Shown piece by piece: positions 1 to 8,351 of a DNA stretch of 56,314 nucleotides. The position numbers were made by a program, and so were the translations under genes. Within the stretch, counting starts at the first letter, position 1; every line of letters begins with the position of its first letter. The notes under the pieces were generated by a model. It was given only the letters and a program-made list of their open reading frames with translations, ran no database searches and was not told where the DNA came from. This DNA comes from Rhodanobacteraceae bacterium (GTDB taxonomy: Bacteria; Pseudomonadota; Gammaproteobacteria; Xanthomonadales; Rhodanobacteraceae): contig JAJPHA010000028.1 of assembly GCA_021325475.1 (NCBI GenBank), forward strand, positions 1 to 56,314. Direction: 5' to 3'.

Positions 1-24
1 GGGATGCTCTGCTTTCGAGGTGTT

Positions 25-146
25 TCTTGGTTACTTCTTTGCACCAGCAAAGAAGTGACCCGCTGTCCGAAGGACAGCGGAAGCTTTGCTCTGGTCAGCA
101 AAGAAGTGACCCGCTCGGCCTGCGGCCGAGCGGAAGCTCTGACTTC
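25..146. repeat. Hairpin-rich intergenic repeat, two related units
   Basis: Two units of about 50 bp follow one another (45-95 and 96-146). Each opens with CAGCAAAGAAGTGACCCGCT, continues into a hairpin (8-bp arms at 61-68/72-79; perfect 10-bp arms at 111-120/124-133) and then AAGCT. An imperfect inverted repeat around TTCTTTGC/GCAAAGAA precedes them. The block lies just downstream of the minus-strand fabI, so it could also act in transcript termination. It resembles REP-like repeats of the Xanthomonadales; that comparison is from memory. Confidence 0.6.
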
Positions 147-209
147 GGCAAGCAAACGCGAGACGCCGAACCGACCGACGGATGCACGCGGCCTTGCGCG
201 CGCGTGCGC

Positions 210-992
210 TCAGATCCCCGTCATGCCGAGGATGTTGTAGCCGGCATCGACGAAGGTGACCTCGCCGGTGATCCCCGAGGCGAGGTCCGAGCACAGGAAC
301 GCGGCGACGTTGCCGACCTCGTCGATGCTCACGCTGCGCCGCAACGGCGCGTTGTGCTCGACGTGTTCGAGCATCTTGCGGAAGTTGGCGATACCGGCGG
401 CGGCCAGGGTCTTGATCGGCCCGGCCGAGATCGCGTTGACGCGCGTGCCTTCGGGACCGAGGTTGAAGGCGAGGTAACGCACCGCGGCTTCCAGACTCGC
501 CTTGGCCAGACCCATGACGTTGTAGTTCGCGAGTGCGCGCTCGGAGCCGAGATAGGTGAGAGTGAGGATGGCACCGCCGCGACCCTTCATCAGCGGCCGC
601 GCCGCTTTCGCCAGCGCCGGCAGACTATACGCCGAGATGTCGTGCGCGATCGCGAAGTTCTGCCGCGTCAGGCCGGCGAGGAATTCGCCGGCCAGCGCCT
701 CGCCGGGGGCGAAGCCGATCGAGTGGATGAGGATGTCCAGGCCGTCCCAGTGCTTGGCGAGATCGACGAACAGCCGCTCGATCTGTTCGTCGCTGCCGAC
801 GTCGCACGGCAGGACGATGTTCGAGCCGAACGTGGCCGCGGCCTCGTCGACGCGGGACTTCAGCTTGTCATTGACATAGGTGAACGCGAGCTCCGCGCCT
901 TCGCGATGCATCGCGTTGGCGATGCCCCAGGCGATCGAGCGCTGACTGACGATGCCGGTGATGAGCGCGCGCTTGCCGTGCAGAAATCCCAT
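210..992 (-). CDS. fabI: Enoyl-[acyl-carrier-protein] reductase (NADH) FabI
   Basis: Reduces the trans-2-enoyl-ACP double bond, the last step of each fatty-acid elongation round, in the cytoplasm. The 260-residue protein has the FabI form of the short-chain dehydrogenase fold: an N-terminal nucleotide site with [13 protein letters not shown], a HSIGFAP loop, and the spaced Tyr/Lys region ending in [18 protein letters not shown]. The C-terminal [11 protein letters not shown] loop is typical of FabI. The length matches the family (about 260). The ATG at 992 gives the standard [13 protein letters not shown] start; the reading frame stays open upstream, but that extension has no FabI character. 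It lies 58 bp downstream of mltD on the same strand. The identification is firm. Confidence 0.96.
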   Translation of the reverse strand: MGFLHGKRALITGIVSQRSIAWGIANAMHREGAELAFTYVNDKLKSRVDEAAATFGSNIVLPCDVGSDEQIERLFVDLAKHWDGLDILIHSIGFAPGEALAGEFLAGLTRQNFAIAHDISAYSLPALAKAARPLMKGRGGAILTLTYLGSERALANYNVMGLAKASLEAAVRYLAFNLGPEGTRVNAISAGPIKTLAAAGIANFRKMLEHVEHNAPLRRSVSIDEVGNVAAFLCSDLASGITGEVTFVDAGYNILGMTGI

Positions 993-1050
993 GACGCCTC
1001 CGTGGGTGGCTGGATCAGGGCGGCGAGTGTAGCCGACCGCGCGGACGGCG

Positions 1051-2562
1051 TCAGCGCGCGCCCACGGCGCCCACGGCGCCGGTCTCCGCCGTCTCGGTGT
1101 CGCGCAGGCGCAGGCGCTGGCCGAGGTGCAGCGTCGCGTCGCGTCCGAGGCGGTTCCAGCGCAGCAGATCGGCGAGCCGCACGTGCCGCCGCTGCGCGAT
1201 GTTCCACAAGGTGTCGCCGGCATGCACCACATGGACGCTCGCGGCCGGTTCGGGTGCGGCCGGCGCGACGGAGGCGGGCGCCGATGTGGCGACGTCCGCG
1301 TCGCGCGCGCGACCCGGCAGCAGCACGCGCATGCCGGCCGGCATGGTGGCGTCCACGGCGACGCCGTGGATTGCCGCGAGCGCCTCCGGTGTGAGCTCGT
1401 GCGCGCTTGCCAGCACGACGAGCGGTTCGGCTTGGTGCAGCGTCGCTTCGTGCCAGTCGCGCCAGAGCGCGCGCGGCAGGCTGGCGAGCGTGGCTTCGAC
1501 GTGCGCGCGGCGCGCCGCCGGCACCAGCAGGCGGTACGGCCCCGCGCTCGGCATGCGGGCTGCGAGGTAGCCCGGATTGAGGCGGCGCAGTTCGGCGACC
1601 TCGAGCCCGGCCAGCCGCGCGGCGAGGGCGAAATCGACCGGTGCCGGCAGCTCGAGCGCGGCGAGCGCATCGTCCGACGTCGGCTCCGGCAACTCGACGC
1701 GGAAGCGCGCCGGATCGGCGACCACGCAGGCGACCGCCAGCAGCTTCGCCAGATGCTCGTGTGCCTGCGGGTTGATGCGCAGACGGGCGAGTTCCGCCGC
1801 GCTGCGCGTCTGCACGCTCTGGCCGGCGACGTTCTTCACCCCGTATTCGCCGGCGTTGTAGGCCATGTCGGCGAGCCGCCAATCGGCGAATTCGCGGGCG
1901 TAGCGGTCGATCAGGTCGAGCGCGACGCCGGTCGCGGCGACGATGTCGAGACGGCCGTCGTATTCGGCGTCGATGCGCAGGCCGGCCTCGCGCGCGGTGT
2001 CCGGCATCAGTTGCCAGATGCCGGCGGCGCGGTCGCCGCTGGCGGGCAGCGGCGCGTAGCCGCTCTCGATGTAGGGCAGGAAGGCGAATTCGCCCGGCAG
2101 TCCGCGCCGCTCGATCTCGTCGAGCACGATGAGCAGGTACGGCATCGCCTCGGCGAGCGAGGCCTCGAAGCGTGCCGGGCTTTCGGTGTACGACCGCGAC
2201 CAGCGTCGCACCGCGGCGTTGTAGTGGCAGCCCGGCATCACGAAGCGCTGGCGCAGGCGCGGCCAGGGCGAAGGTACGGCGGCGAGATCCGCTGGGATCG
2301 CGGCGGGCGGCGCGGGTGGAGGCTCCGCCACGGGGGCCGCGCTCGGCGGCGCGGTCGCGGTCGGAACGGCGAGTGGCCTGGTCGGGGTTTCGCTGCATGC
2401 GACGAGCAGCAGGCAGGCCGCGCCCAGCGTGCAGCAGCCGCCGCCGAGCAGCGCCAGCGGCCAGTCGCGCCCGACACGTCGCGGCGCGGCGACGTGCGCG
2501 CTCGGCGCACCGTGCGGCGCCGGTACTCGTCGGCGTGGCGAAACCGCAGCCCGCGTTCGCAT
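1051..2562 (-). CDS. mltD: Membrane-bound lytic murein transglycosylase D (lipoprotein)
   Basis: Cleaves the glycan strands of peptidoglycan, forming 1,6-anhydromuramyl ends, in the periplasm. The 503-residue protein has a hydrophobic stretch ending in a lipobox (LLLVAC, Cys56) and a Pro/Ala linker. An SLT domain follows, with the catalytic Glu in FLPYIESGY (about Glu166) and the supporting GIWQLMP and MAYNAGE motifs. One LysM domain sits near the C-terminus ([13 protein letters not shown]). The basic N-terminal region before the hydrophobic core is long (about 33 residues), so the true start could be slightly downstream at a non-ATG codon. Enterobacterial MltD also carries C-terminal LysM repeats. 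It is divergent from the yafS-rnhA-dnaQ group, as in Escherichia coli, where gloB lies between; no gloB is present here. Confidence 0.92.
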   Translation of the reverse strand: MRTRAAVSPRRRVPAPHGAPSAHVAAPRRVGRDWPLALLGGGCCTLGAACLLLVACSETPTRPLAVPTATAPPSAAPVAEPPPAPPAAIPADLAAVPSPWPRLRQRFVMPGCHYNAAVRRWSRSYTESPARFEASLAEAMPYLLIVLDEIERRGLPGEFAFLPYIESGYAPLPASGDRAAGIWQLMPDTAREAGLRIDAEYDGRLDIVAATGVALDLIDRYAREFADWRLADMAYNAGEYGVKNVAGQSVQTRSAAELARLRINPQAHEHLAKLLAVACVVADPARFRVELPEPTSDDALAALELPAPVDFALAARLAGLEVAELRRLNPGYLAARMPSAGPYRLLVPAARRAHVEATLASLPRALWRDWHEATLHQAEPLVVLASAHELTPEALAAIHGVAVDATMPAGMRVLLPGRARDADVATSAPASVAPAAPEPAASVHVVHAGDTLWNIAQRRHVRLADLLRWNRLGRDATLHLGQRLRLRDTETAETGAVGAVGAR

Positions 2563-2727
2563 CTCGACCTCGTCGCGGCCAACGCCCCCTGGGCAAAACG
2601 AGCGCGCACTATAGCAGCTTGCGGCACCGGCTTCGGCGATCGGCGGTCTTGCGCTGCAGCATGGCGATTTACGTCGGCCGCGGTTTTCGCGCACAATCGC
2701 GGGATTCCCCGGTGTGCGGGCAGGCGT

Positions 2728-3438
2728 GTGAACGAGGATCCCTATCGCTTCTTCGGCAGTGCGCAGATGCAGGCGCTGTTCGCGCGCGAGTTGGCGGCGC
2801 TGGCGCCGATCCTGTCCGGCGTCTACGGCAACTACGGTTTGTTTCTGCGCGCCTCCGCGGCGCCGCGGTTGCCGCTGCCGCCGCATCTGCTCAACCGCAT
2901 CGTCGAACTGACCTTGACGCCGGCCGGCGAGTGCCGGGGCGAGGTGCGCTGCGATCCCCGGCATCTGCCCTTCGCGAGCGAGAGTTTCAAACTGTTGATC
3001 GCGCAGCATTGCTACGAGTGCTGCGGCGACAGCGCGCAAGTGGCGGCGGAGCTGGCGCGGGTGATGGCGCCGGAAGGCGTGGCGCTGATCCTCGGTTTCA
3101 ATCCGCTGGGTTCGTGGCGGCCGTGGCTCAGCGGACAGGCTCGGCGCAACGGCGCGCGTCTGTATCTGCGCTCGGCGGCGGGCTGGCGCGAGCTGCTCGC
3201 CCGCGAGCAGATCGATACGCTCGACGTGCGGTTTCCCGGGACGCTGTGGCCGCGCGAGACCTTGCCCGCGCCGCATGCCGCGCGCGTCGCCGCGCGATTC
3301 GCCCGATTCGGCAGCAGTTGGCTGCTGCTCGCGCACAAGCGGCGCTCGACGCTGACGCCGCTGCGGTTGCGCACGGCCGGGCGCGAGCTCGCGGTCAAAC
3401 CGCATCTGGTGCCCGGCGCGCACCGCGAATGCGCATGA
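2728..3438 (+). CDS. YafS-like SAM-dependent methyltransferase
   Basis: A 236-residue protein, probably a class I methyltransferase of unknown substrate. The visible family signature is a core of the type [20 protein letters not shown] followed by a post-strand region with [20 protein letters not shown], which matches the methyltransferase-11 fold; the glycine-rich motif I is poorly conserved. Position supports the YafS assignment: it lies between mltD and rnhA-dnaQ as yafS does in enterobacteria. The start is a GTG, giving [14 protein letters not shown]; no closer ATG is in frame until the second Met. Its TGA overlaps the rnhA ATG (ATGA), indicating translational coupling. The biological role is not known to me. 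Confidence 0.75.
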   Translation: MNEDPYRFFGSAQMQALFARELAALAPILSGVYGNYGLFLRASAAPRLPLPPHLLNRIVELTLTPAGECRGEVRCDPRHLPFASESFKLLIAQHCYECCGDSAQVAAELARVMAPEGVALILGFNPLGSWRPWLSGQARRNGARLYLRSAAGWRELLAREQIDTLDVRFPGTLWPRETLPAPHAARVAARFARFGSSWLLLAHKRRSTLTPLRLRTAGRELAVKPHLVPGAHRECA

Positions 3439-3902
3439 CGCGGGAGCGGCCGAAAGTCGAAATCTTCACCGACGGTGCCTGTCTCGGCAATCCCGGGCCG
3501 GGCGGCTGGGCGGCGTTGTTGCGCTACAAGACGCTGGACAAGGTTCTTTCCGGCGGCGAGGCCAACACCACCAACAATCGCATGGAACTGCTCGCGGCGA
3601 TCCATGCACTCGAGGCGTTGCGGCGTCCGGTCCGGGTGCGCCTGACCACGGATTCGCAATACCTGCAACAGGGCATCGAAGTCTGGCTGCCGCGCTGGCG
3701 CGCGCGCGGCTGGCGCACGGCGAATGCCAAGCCGGTGAAGAATCGGGACCTGTGGGAGCGCCTGCTCGCGGCCGCGGCGCCGCATCGCGTGCAATGGCAC
3801 TGGACGCGCGCTCACGCCGGGCACGTCGAGAACGAGCAGGTGGACAAGCTGGCGCGCGAGGCAGCGCTGGCCGTGGCGCGCGAGGCCGCGCCGCGCGGCT
3901 GA
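3435..3902 (+). CDS. rnhA: Ribonuclease HI
   Basis: Endonuclease that degrades the RNA strand of RNA-DNA hybrids, including R-loops and primers. The 155-residue protein aligns along its whole length with the family: the first catalytic Asp in [18 protein letters not shown], the Glu in [10 protein letters not shown], the Asp in LTTDSQYL, and the late His/Asp region [15 protein letters not shown] chose the ATG at 3435 because it overlaps the preceding stop as ATGA; an in-frame ATG two codons upstream at 3429 is equally possible. It is in an operon with the YafS-like gene and dnaQ, with 37 bp to dnaQ. Confidence 0.96.
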   Translation: MTRERPKVEIFTDGACLGNPGPGGWAALLRYKTLDKVLSGGEANTTNNRMELLAAIHALEALRRPVRVRLTTDSQYLQQGIEVWLPRWRARGWRTANAKPVKNRDLWERLLAAAAPHRVQWHWTRAHAGHVENEQVDKLAREAALAVAREAAPRG

Positions 3903-3939
3903 GCGCACGCAACGATCGAACACTGGACGGGAGCGGCGC

Positions 3940-4647
3940 ATGCGGCAAGTCGTGCTGGATACCGAAACCACCGGCCTCGAAGTGGGCCAGGGGCATCGCA
4001 TCATCGAGATCGGCTGCGTGGAGCTTTGCGAGCGTCGGCCGAGCGGGCGCACGTTCCACCAGTACCTCAATCCCGGCCGGCGCGTCGACGAAGGCGCGCT
4101 CGCCGTGCACGGCATCGACAACGAGTTTCTCGCCGACAAGCCGCGCTTCGCCGAGATCGCGCGCGAGTTCCTGGAATTCATCGCCGGCGCCGAGCTCGTC
4201 ATCCACAACGCCGCCTTCGACGTTGCCTTTCTCGACATGGAGCTCGCGCTCGCCGACGCCGCGCTCGGCCGCATCGAGCAGCACGCGCGCGTGCTCGATA
4301 CGTTGACCCTGGCGCGCGAGAAGTATCCGGGACAGAAGAACAGTCTCGATGCGTTGTGCAAGCGCCTGAACATCGACCACCGGCACCGCCAACTGCACGG
4401 CGCGCTGCTCGACGCGCAACTGCTCGCCGAGGTCTACCTCGCCATGACCGGCGGGCAGGGCGATCTCGGTCTGGCCGCCGCGGTGCCGACCGCGCCGCGC
4501 GCGGCGGCGACGGTTCCGCGCGCGCCGCGCAAGGTCCGTCGCGCCGACGCTGCCGAAGTGGCGTTGCACGAAGCGCATCTCGCACGCATCGAGCGCGCAC
4601 GCAACGGCGCGTGCCTGTGGCGGCAGATCACATCGTCCGGCGAATAA
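3940..4647 (+). CDS. dnaQ: DNA polymerase III epsilon subunit (3'-5' proofreading exonuclease)
   Basis: Proofreading subunit of the replicative polymerase core. The 235-residue protein has ExoI (VVLDTETTGL), ExoII (VIHNAAFDVAFLDMEL) and the ExoIII-epsilon HX4D pattern (LHGALLDAQ), covering residues 1 to about 180. A Pro/Ala-rich linker (about 185-205) follows, then a C-terminal tail that in this family contacts the polymerase alpha subunit. The ATG is preceded by GGACGGGAGCGGC, giving a plausible ribosome site. It follows rnhA on the same strand as in many gammaproteobacteria. Confidence 0.95.
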   Translation: MRQVVLDTETTGLEVGQGHRIIEIGCVELCERRPSGRTFHQYLNPGRRVDEGALAVHGIDNEFLADKPRFAEIAREFLEFIAGAELVIHNAAFDVAFLDMELALADAALGRIEQHARVLDTLTLAREKYPGQKNSLDALCKRLNIDHRHRQLHGALLDAQLLAEVYLAMTGGQGDLGLAAAVPTAPRAAATVPRAPRKVRRADAAEVALHEAHLARIERARNGACLWRQITSSGE

Positions 4648-4667
4648 CGATCCGGACGCGTCTGCGG

Positions 4668-4673
4668 TATGAT
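4668..4673 (+). promoter_or_regulatory. Possible -10 element for the multiheme cytochrome gene
   Basis: TATGAT lies 38 bp before the cytochrome ATG in otherwise GC-rich sequence. No convincing -35 is seen at the usual distance. A strong ribosome site (GGGGAGG) lies just upstream of the start codon. Confidence 0.3.
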
Positions 4674-4710
4674 GGCGCCAGACGGCTTTGCCAGCCTGGG
4701 GAGGACGGCA

Positions 4711-6015
4711 ATGAGACTGCTACTGGCGGCGTTGATCCTGTCGGCGTCGAGCGCATGGGCCGGGACCGCGGTCGAGGCGATCGCGGCACACAAGCATCTC
4801 GGCGTGGCGAGCTGCAGCAACAGCGTGTGCCACGGCGCCTCGCAGCCGTTCCGCGATTCCGACGTGATGCAGAACGAATTCGCGATCTGGCAGGAGTTCG
4901 ATCCGCACGCCAAGGCCTATCAGGTGCTCGAGCGCCCGCAGTCGAAGGCGATCGCGCAGAAGCTCGGCCTCGGCGATCCCACCCAGGCGGCGATCTGCCT
5001 CGACTGTCACGCCGACCACCAGCCCGCCGACCGGCGCGGCGAGCGCTTCCAGATTTCCGACGGTGTGGGCTGCGAAGCCTGCCATGGCGGCGCCGAGGCA
5101 TGGCTCAACTCGCACGCCGACCGCAAGGTGACGCACGCGGACAACCTCGCCAAGGGCATGTACCCGACCGAGGACCCGATCCAGCGCGCGCAGCTTTGCC
5201 TGTCGTGCCACATGGGCGAGAAGGAGCGCATGATCACGCACCGCATCATGGGTGCCGGGCATCCGCGCCTGTCGTTCGAGCTCGACACCTTCACCTGGCT
5301 GCACCCGCATTACAAGATCGACGCCAACTGGATCAAGCGCAAGGGCGACTGGAGCGGCGTGCGCGACTGGGCCGTGGGCCAGGGTGTGGCGGCGGAAAAT
5401 CTGCTTGATCTCCTGCTCGATCCCAAGACCGGCTGGCAGGGCATCTTCCCCGAGCTCGTGCTGTTCAACTGCCACGCCTGCCACAAGCTGATGAAGGACA
5501 ACAGTTGGGGACCGCGCCAGGGCACCGGGCTCGGGCCGGGTGTGGTGCGGCTGAACGACGCGAATCTGGTGATGTTCCGGCATGTGCTGGCGCCGGTGGA
5601 CAAGGCGTTGGCGCAGCGCGTGTTCGAGCAGACCCGCGAACTGCATCGCGCCACCACGCAGAGCCGCGAGGCGACCTTCGCCGCCGCGCGCAGCCTGCGC
5701 GCGACCCTCGCCGAGGCCCTGCCCAAGGTCGCGGCGTTCCGCTACGACCCGGCGAGTCTCGACGCGATCCTCGCCAGCATCGCCGCCGACGGCGACCGCG
5801 GCGAGTTCCGCGACTTCGCCGCCGCCGAGCAGGTGGCGATGGCCTCGCAGTCGGTGATCCTCGCATTCGAGAACGACGGCAAGCTGAGCAAGGACCAGGC
5901 CGGCGCGTTGCGCGCCAAGCTGGATCGCCTCTACGATGCGGTCAAGGACGAGAACAATTATTCGATGACGCGCTTCGACGCCACGCTGAAGGAACTGCGC
6001 GCCGCGGCGCCGTGA
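4711..6015 (+). CDS. Exported five-heme c-type cytochrome
   Basis: A 434-residue protein with a clear Sec signal peptide (MRLLLAALILSASSAWA, cleavage near residue 17). It has five candidate heme sites: one CX4CH (Cys35 to His41) and four CXXCH (about residues 96-100, 121-125, 163-167 and 254-258). Many extra His residues in the N-terminal two thirds could be distal heme ligands. The last about 170 residues are helical and heme-free. The layout resembles the cytochrome c554-like multiheme group; the redox partner is unknown. The ATG at 4711 was chosen over the upstream 4669 because it gives the signal peptide and follows GGGGAGG. Heme attachment would need the Ccm proteins encoded at the other end of the window. 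A stable hairpin follows the stop. Confidence 0.85.
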   Translation: MRLLLAALILSASSAWAGTAVEAIAAHKHLGVASCSNSVCHGASQPFRDSDVMQNEFAIWQEFDPHAKAYQVLERPQSKAIAQKLGLGDPTQAAICLDCHADHQPADRRGERFQISDGVGCEACHGGAEAWLNSHADRKVTHADNLAKGMYPTEDPIQRAQLCLSCHMGEKERMITHRIMGAGHPRLSFELDTFTWLHPHYKIDANWIKRKGDWSGVRDWAVGQGVAAENLLDLLLDPKTGWQGIFPELVLFNCHACHKLMKDNSWGPRQGTGLGPGVVRLNDANLVMFRHVLAPVDKALAQRVFEQTRELHRATTQSREATFAAARSLRATLAEALPKVAAFRYDPASLDAILASIAADGDRGEFRDFAAAEQVAMASQSVILAFENDGKLSKDQAGALRAKLDRLYDAVKDENNYSMTRFDATLKELRAAAP

Positions 6016-6018
6016 CGC

Positions 6019-6041
6019 GGCCGGCGCGCGCCGCGCCGGCC
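6019..6041 (+). terminator. GC hairpin after the cytochrome gene
   Basis: A perfect 10-bp inverted repeat (GGCCGGCGCG / CGCGCCGGCC) with a 3-nt loop starts 4 bp after the cytochrome stop and ends 16 bp before the kinase start. No T-run follows, so it may be an attenuating or mRNA-stabilising hairpin and not a full terminator. Confidence 0.4.
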
Positions 6042-6057
6042 ACAACGATGATCCGGA

Positions 6058-7488
6058 ATGACTGAACACGTCGAGGTACCCGGCTACAAGGTGATCCGCA
6101 AGCTCGGCGAGGGCGGCATGGCGACCGTCTATCTCGCCCTGCAGGAATCGCTCGATCGCGAAGTGGCGCTCAAGGTGATGTCGCCGGTGCTGGCGGCCAA
6201 CGCGAGCTTCTGCGAGCAGTTCATGAAGGAAGGGCGGATCGCGGCGAAGCTGACCCATCCGCACCTGATGACGGTTCACGACATCGGCTGCGAGAACGGC
6301 ATCTACTATCTCGCCAGCGAATACCTGCCCGCCGGGACGCTGCGCGACCGCATCGATCGCATCACGCCGGCCGAGGCGCTCGAAGTCGCGCGCGACATCG
6401 CCGCGGGTCTGGCCTATGCGCACGACAAGGGCTTCGTCCATCGTGACGTCAAGCCGGGCAACATCATGTTCCGCGCCAACGGCACCGCGGTGCTCGCCGA
6501 TTTCGGCATCGCCAAGGCGATGACCTCGGTCAGCGCGGCGACGATGGCCGGCAACGCCATCGGCACGCCGGACTACATGAGCCCCGAGCAGGCGCAGGCC
6601 AACCGGATCGACGGCCGCTCGGATTTGTACAGCCTCGGCGCGGTGCTGTACGAATGTCTGGCCGGACGCAAGCCCTATCAGGCGAACGATCCCTACGCGG
6701 TCGCGCTGATGCACGTGACCGAGCCGGTGCCGAAGCTGCCGGAGCGCGTGGCCGTGTTGCAGCCGCTGATCGACGGGCTGATGGCGAAGGACCCGAACCA
6801 GCGCTTCGCCACCGGCGAGGCGTTCATCGCCGCGGTGGACCGCATGCTGGCCGAGCACCCCGAACTCGCCACGCCGGCATCCAGGGAACAGCGCATTTCG
6901 CGCAAGCGCGCCGCGTTGCCGAGCGTCGCGGCCGCCGCACCCGCGGCAGTTGCTGCCGCGCCGCGGCGTTCGCGGCAGCCGCTATGGATCGCGGCCGCAC
7001 TGGTGCTGGTCGGCGTGGTCGCGGCGAGCGGCTGGATGGTCTGGCATCGGCCGCCGTCGCGCGGCACGACGACGGAGTCACCGACCCCCACGCCGACGCC
7101 GCCGGCGCCGACCCTGCCGGCCGGCGACGAGCCGGCGGCGAGCGCGCTGCTCGCCAAGCTCGATCTGCCGACGCTGCTCGCGCGCGGCGAGGAGTACCTG
7201 GCCTACGGCCAGAAGAATTTCGGCGAGAAGCTGGAGTTCCCGCCGGGCGACAACGCCATCGATCTGTTCCGTGAGGCGCTGCGACGCGACGCCGGCAACA
7301 CGCGGGCGCAGCAGGGGCTGGCGGCGGTGGCGGCGTTCTACGAGCAGGCGGCGCGCGGCGCGCTACGCAACGGCCTGTACACCGCGACCGACGAGTTCAT
7401 CCAGAAAGGTCTGCGCGCCGATCCCAACCACGGCGGCCTGCTGAAGCTGAAAACGGAGCTGGCGAAATCCGAACGTCAGGGCGGCTGA
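6058..7488 (+). CDS. Membrane Ser/Thr protein kinase (PknB-like)
   Basis: A 476-residue Hanks-type kinase. The cytoplasmic catalytic domain (residues 1 to about 265) has the glycine loop GEGGMATVY, Lys39 in VALKV, the catalytic loop HRDVKPGN (Asp130), DFG (Asp148) and the PDYMSPEQ activation end. An Ala-rich juxtamembrane linker leads to one membrane helix (about 307-328), then a Pro/Thr linker and a periplasmic helical tail of about 120 residues with TPR-like spacing (about 355-470). The tail has no PASTA repeats, so the input signal is not obvious. It is convergent with the PP2C phosphatase gene, the usual antagonistic partner. The substrate is unknown; the neighbouring autotransporter and caspase-like genes make an envelope role plausible. 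Confidence 0.9.
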   Translation: MTEHVEVPGYKVIRKLGEGGMATVYLALQESLDREVALKVMSPVLAANASFCEQFMKEGRIAAKLTHPHLMTVHDIGCENGIYYLASEYLPAGTLRDRIDRITPAEALEVARDIAAGLAYAHDKGFVHRDVKPGNIMFRANGTAVLADFGIAKAMTSVSAATMAGNAIGTPDYMSPEQAQANRIDGRSDLYSLGAVLYECLAGRKPYQANDPYAVALMHVTEPVPKLPERVAVLQPLIDGLMAKDPNQRFATGEAFIAAVDRMLAEHPELATPASREQRISRKRAALPSVAAAAPAAVAAAPRRSRQPLWIAAALVLVGVVAASGWMVWHRPPSRGTTTESPTPTPTPPAPTLPAGDEPAASALLAKLDLPTLLARGEEYLAYGQKNFGEKLEFPPGDNAIDLFREALRRDAGNTRAQQGLAAVAAFYEQAARGALRNGLYTATDEFIQKGLRADPNHGGLLKLKTELAKSERQGG

Positions 7489-7509
7489 CGAGGTGCCACG
7501 CGCCGCCGC

Positions 7510-8211
7510 TCAGCGGTTGCGGATCAGGATCACCGTGACGTTGTCCGAGCCGCCGCCTTCGAGCGCGGCGAGGATCAGGTGATCGACGCATTCCTGCGCG
7601 GACAAGTCCTGCCGCGCCAACACCGCGGCGATCTCGTGGTCGTCCACTTCCTCGGTGAGGCCGTCGGAGCAGAGCAGGATCTGCATGCCGGGTTTGAGCG
7701 TGCCGCGCAGGGTCTCCACGCGCAGGCTCTGCGGATCGGTGACGCCGAGCGCCTGGGTGACGACGTTGCGGTGTGGGTGCGTGCGCGCCTGCTCGTGCGT
7801 GATCGCGCCCTGCTGGATCAGCTCCTGCACGTAGGAGTGATCCTGCGAGAGCTGCTTCAGCTCGCCGTTCCAGAGATAAATGCGGCTGTCGCCGACCCAG
7901 CAGATCTCGTATTCGTCGCCGCGCACGCGCAAGGCGGCGATGGTGGTGCCCATCGGCAGCGCCTCGGCCTTCTTGCTGGAATGCTGGATGATCTCCTCGT
8001 CGGCGCGTTGCACCGCCTGCGCCAGCGGCATGCCCCGGGTCACCTCGCGCACCACGGCATCGCGCGCCAGCGCGCTCGCCACCTCGCCGTGCTCGTGTCC
8101 GCCCATGCCGTCGGCGACCAGCCACAGGCCGAGTTCGGCGTCGGCGTAGTAGGTGTCCTCGTTGTGCTCGCGGCGCAAGCCAACGTGCGTGCTGTGGCCG
8201 AATTCAATCAT
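7510..8211 (-). CDS. PP2C-family Ser/Thr protein phosphatase
   Basis: A 233-residue metal-dependent phosphatase, cytoplasmic, of the Stp1/PppA type. The metal-binding motifs are all present: NEDTYY, VADGMGGHEHGE, MGTT, WVGDSRIYL, LLCSDGLTEEV and GGSDNVTVI. The length is normal for the single-domain bacterial form. It is convergent with the kinase gene, with 21 bp between the two stop codons, which strongly suggests that the pair works as writer and eraser of phospho-Ser/Thr. No FHA protein or type VI secretion gene is adjacent. Confidence 0.93.
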   Translation of the reverse strand: MIEFGHSTHVGLRREHNEDTYYADAELGLWLVADGMGGHEHGEVASALARDAVVREVTRGMPLAQAVQRADEEIIQHSSKKAEALPMGTTIAALRVRGDEYEICWVGDSRIYLWNGELKQLSQDHSYVQELIQQGAITHEQARTHPHRNVVTQALGVTDPQSLRVETLRGTLKPGMQILLCSDGLTEEVDDHEIAAVLARQDLSAQECVDHLILAALEGGGSDNVTVILIRNR

Positions 8212-8351
8212 GCGCGGACCGGTTAGCTGCGGGCTCCCCCAACGGCGCTCGTGCCCGTTCCGGCCTGGCCGTACGCGGCGTCCATAGCATGCCGTGCCGA
8301 TCGCCGCGGACGCAAGCGCTCGGGGACGGTGCCGGTGGCATGGCGTTCACC

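Noticed and set aside
2563-2727. A gloB gene expected between mltD and the yafS-like gene as in E. coli
   Set aside because: The 165-bp spacer is too short and shows no metallo-hydrolase HxHxDH motif; the gene is absent here.
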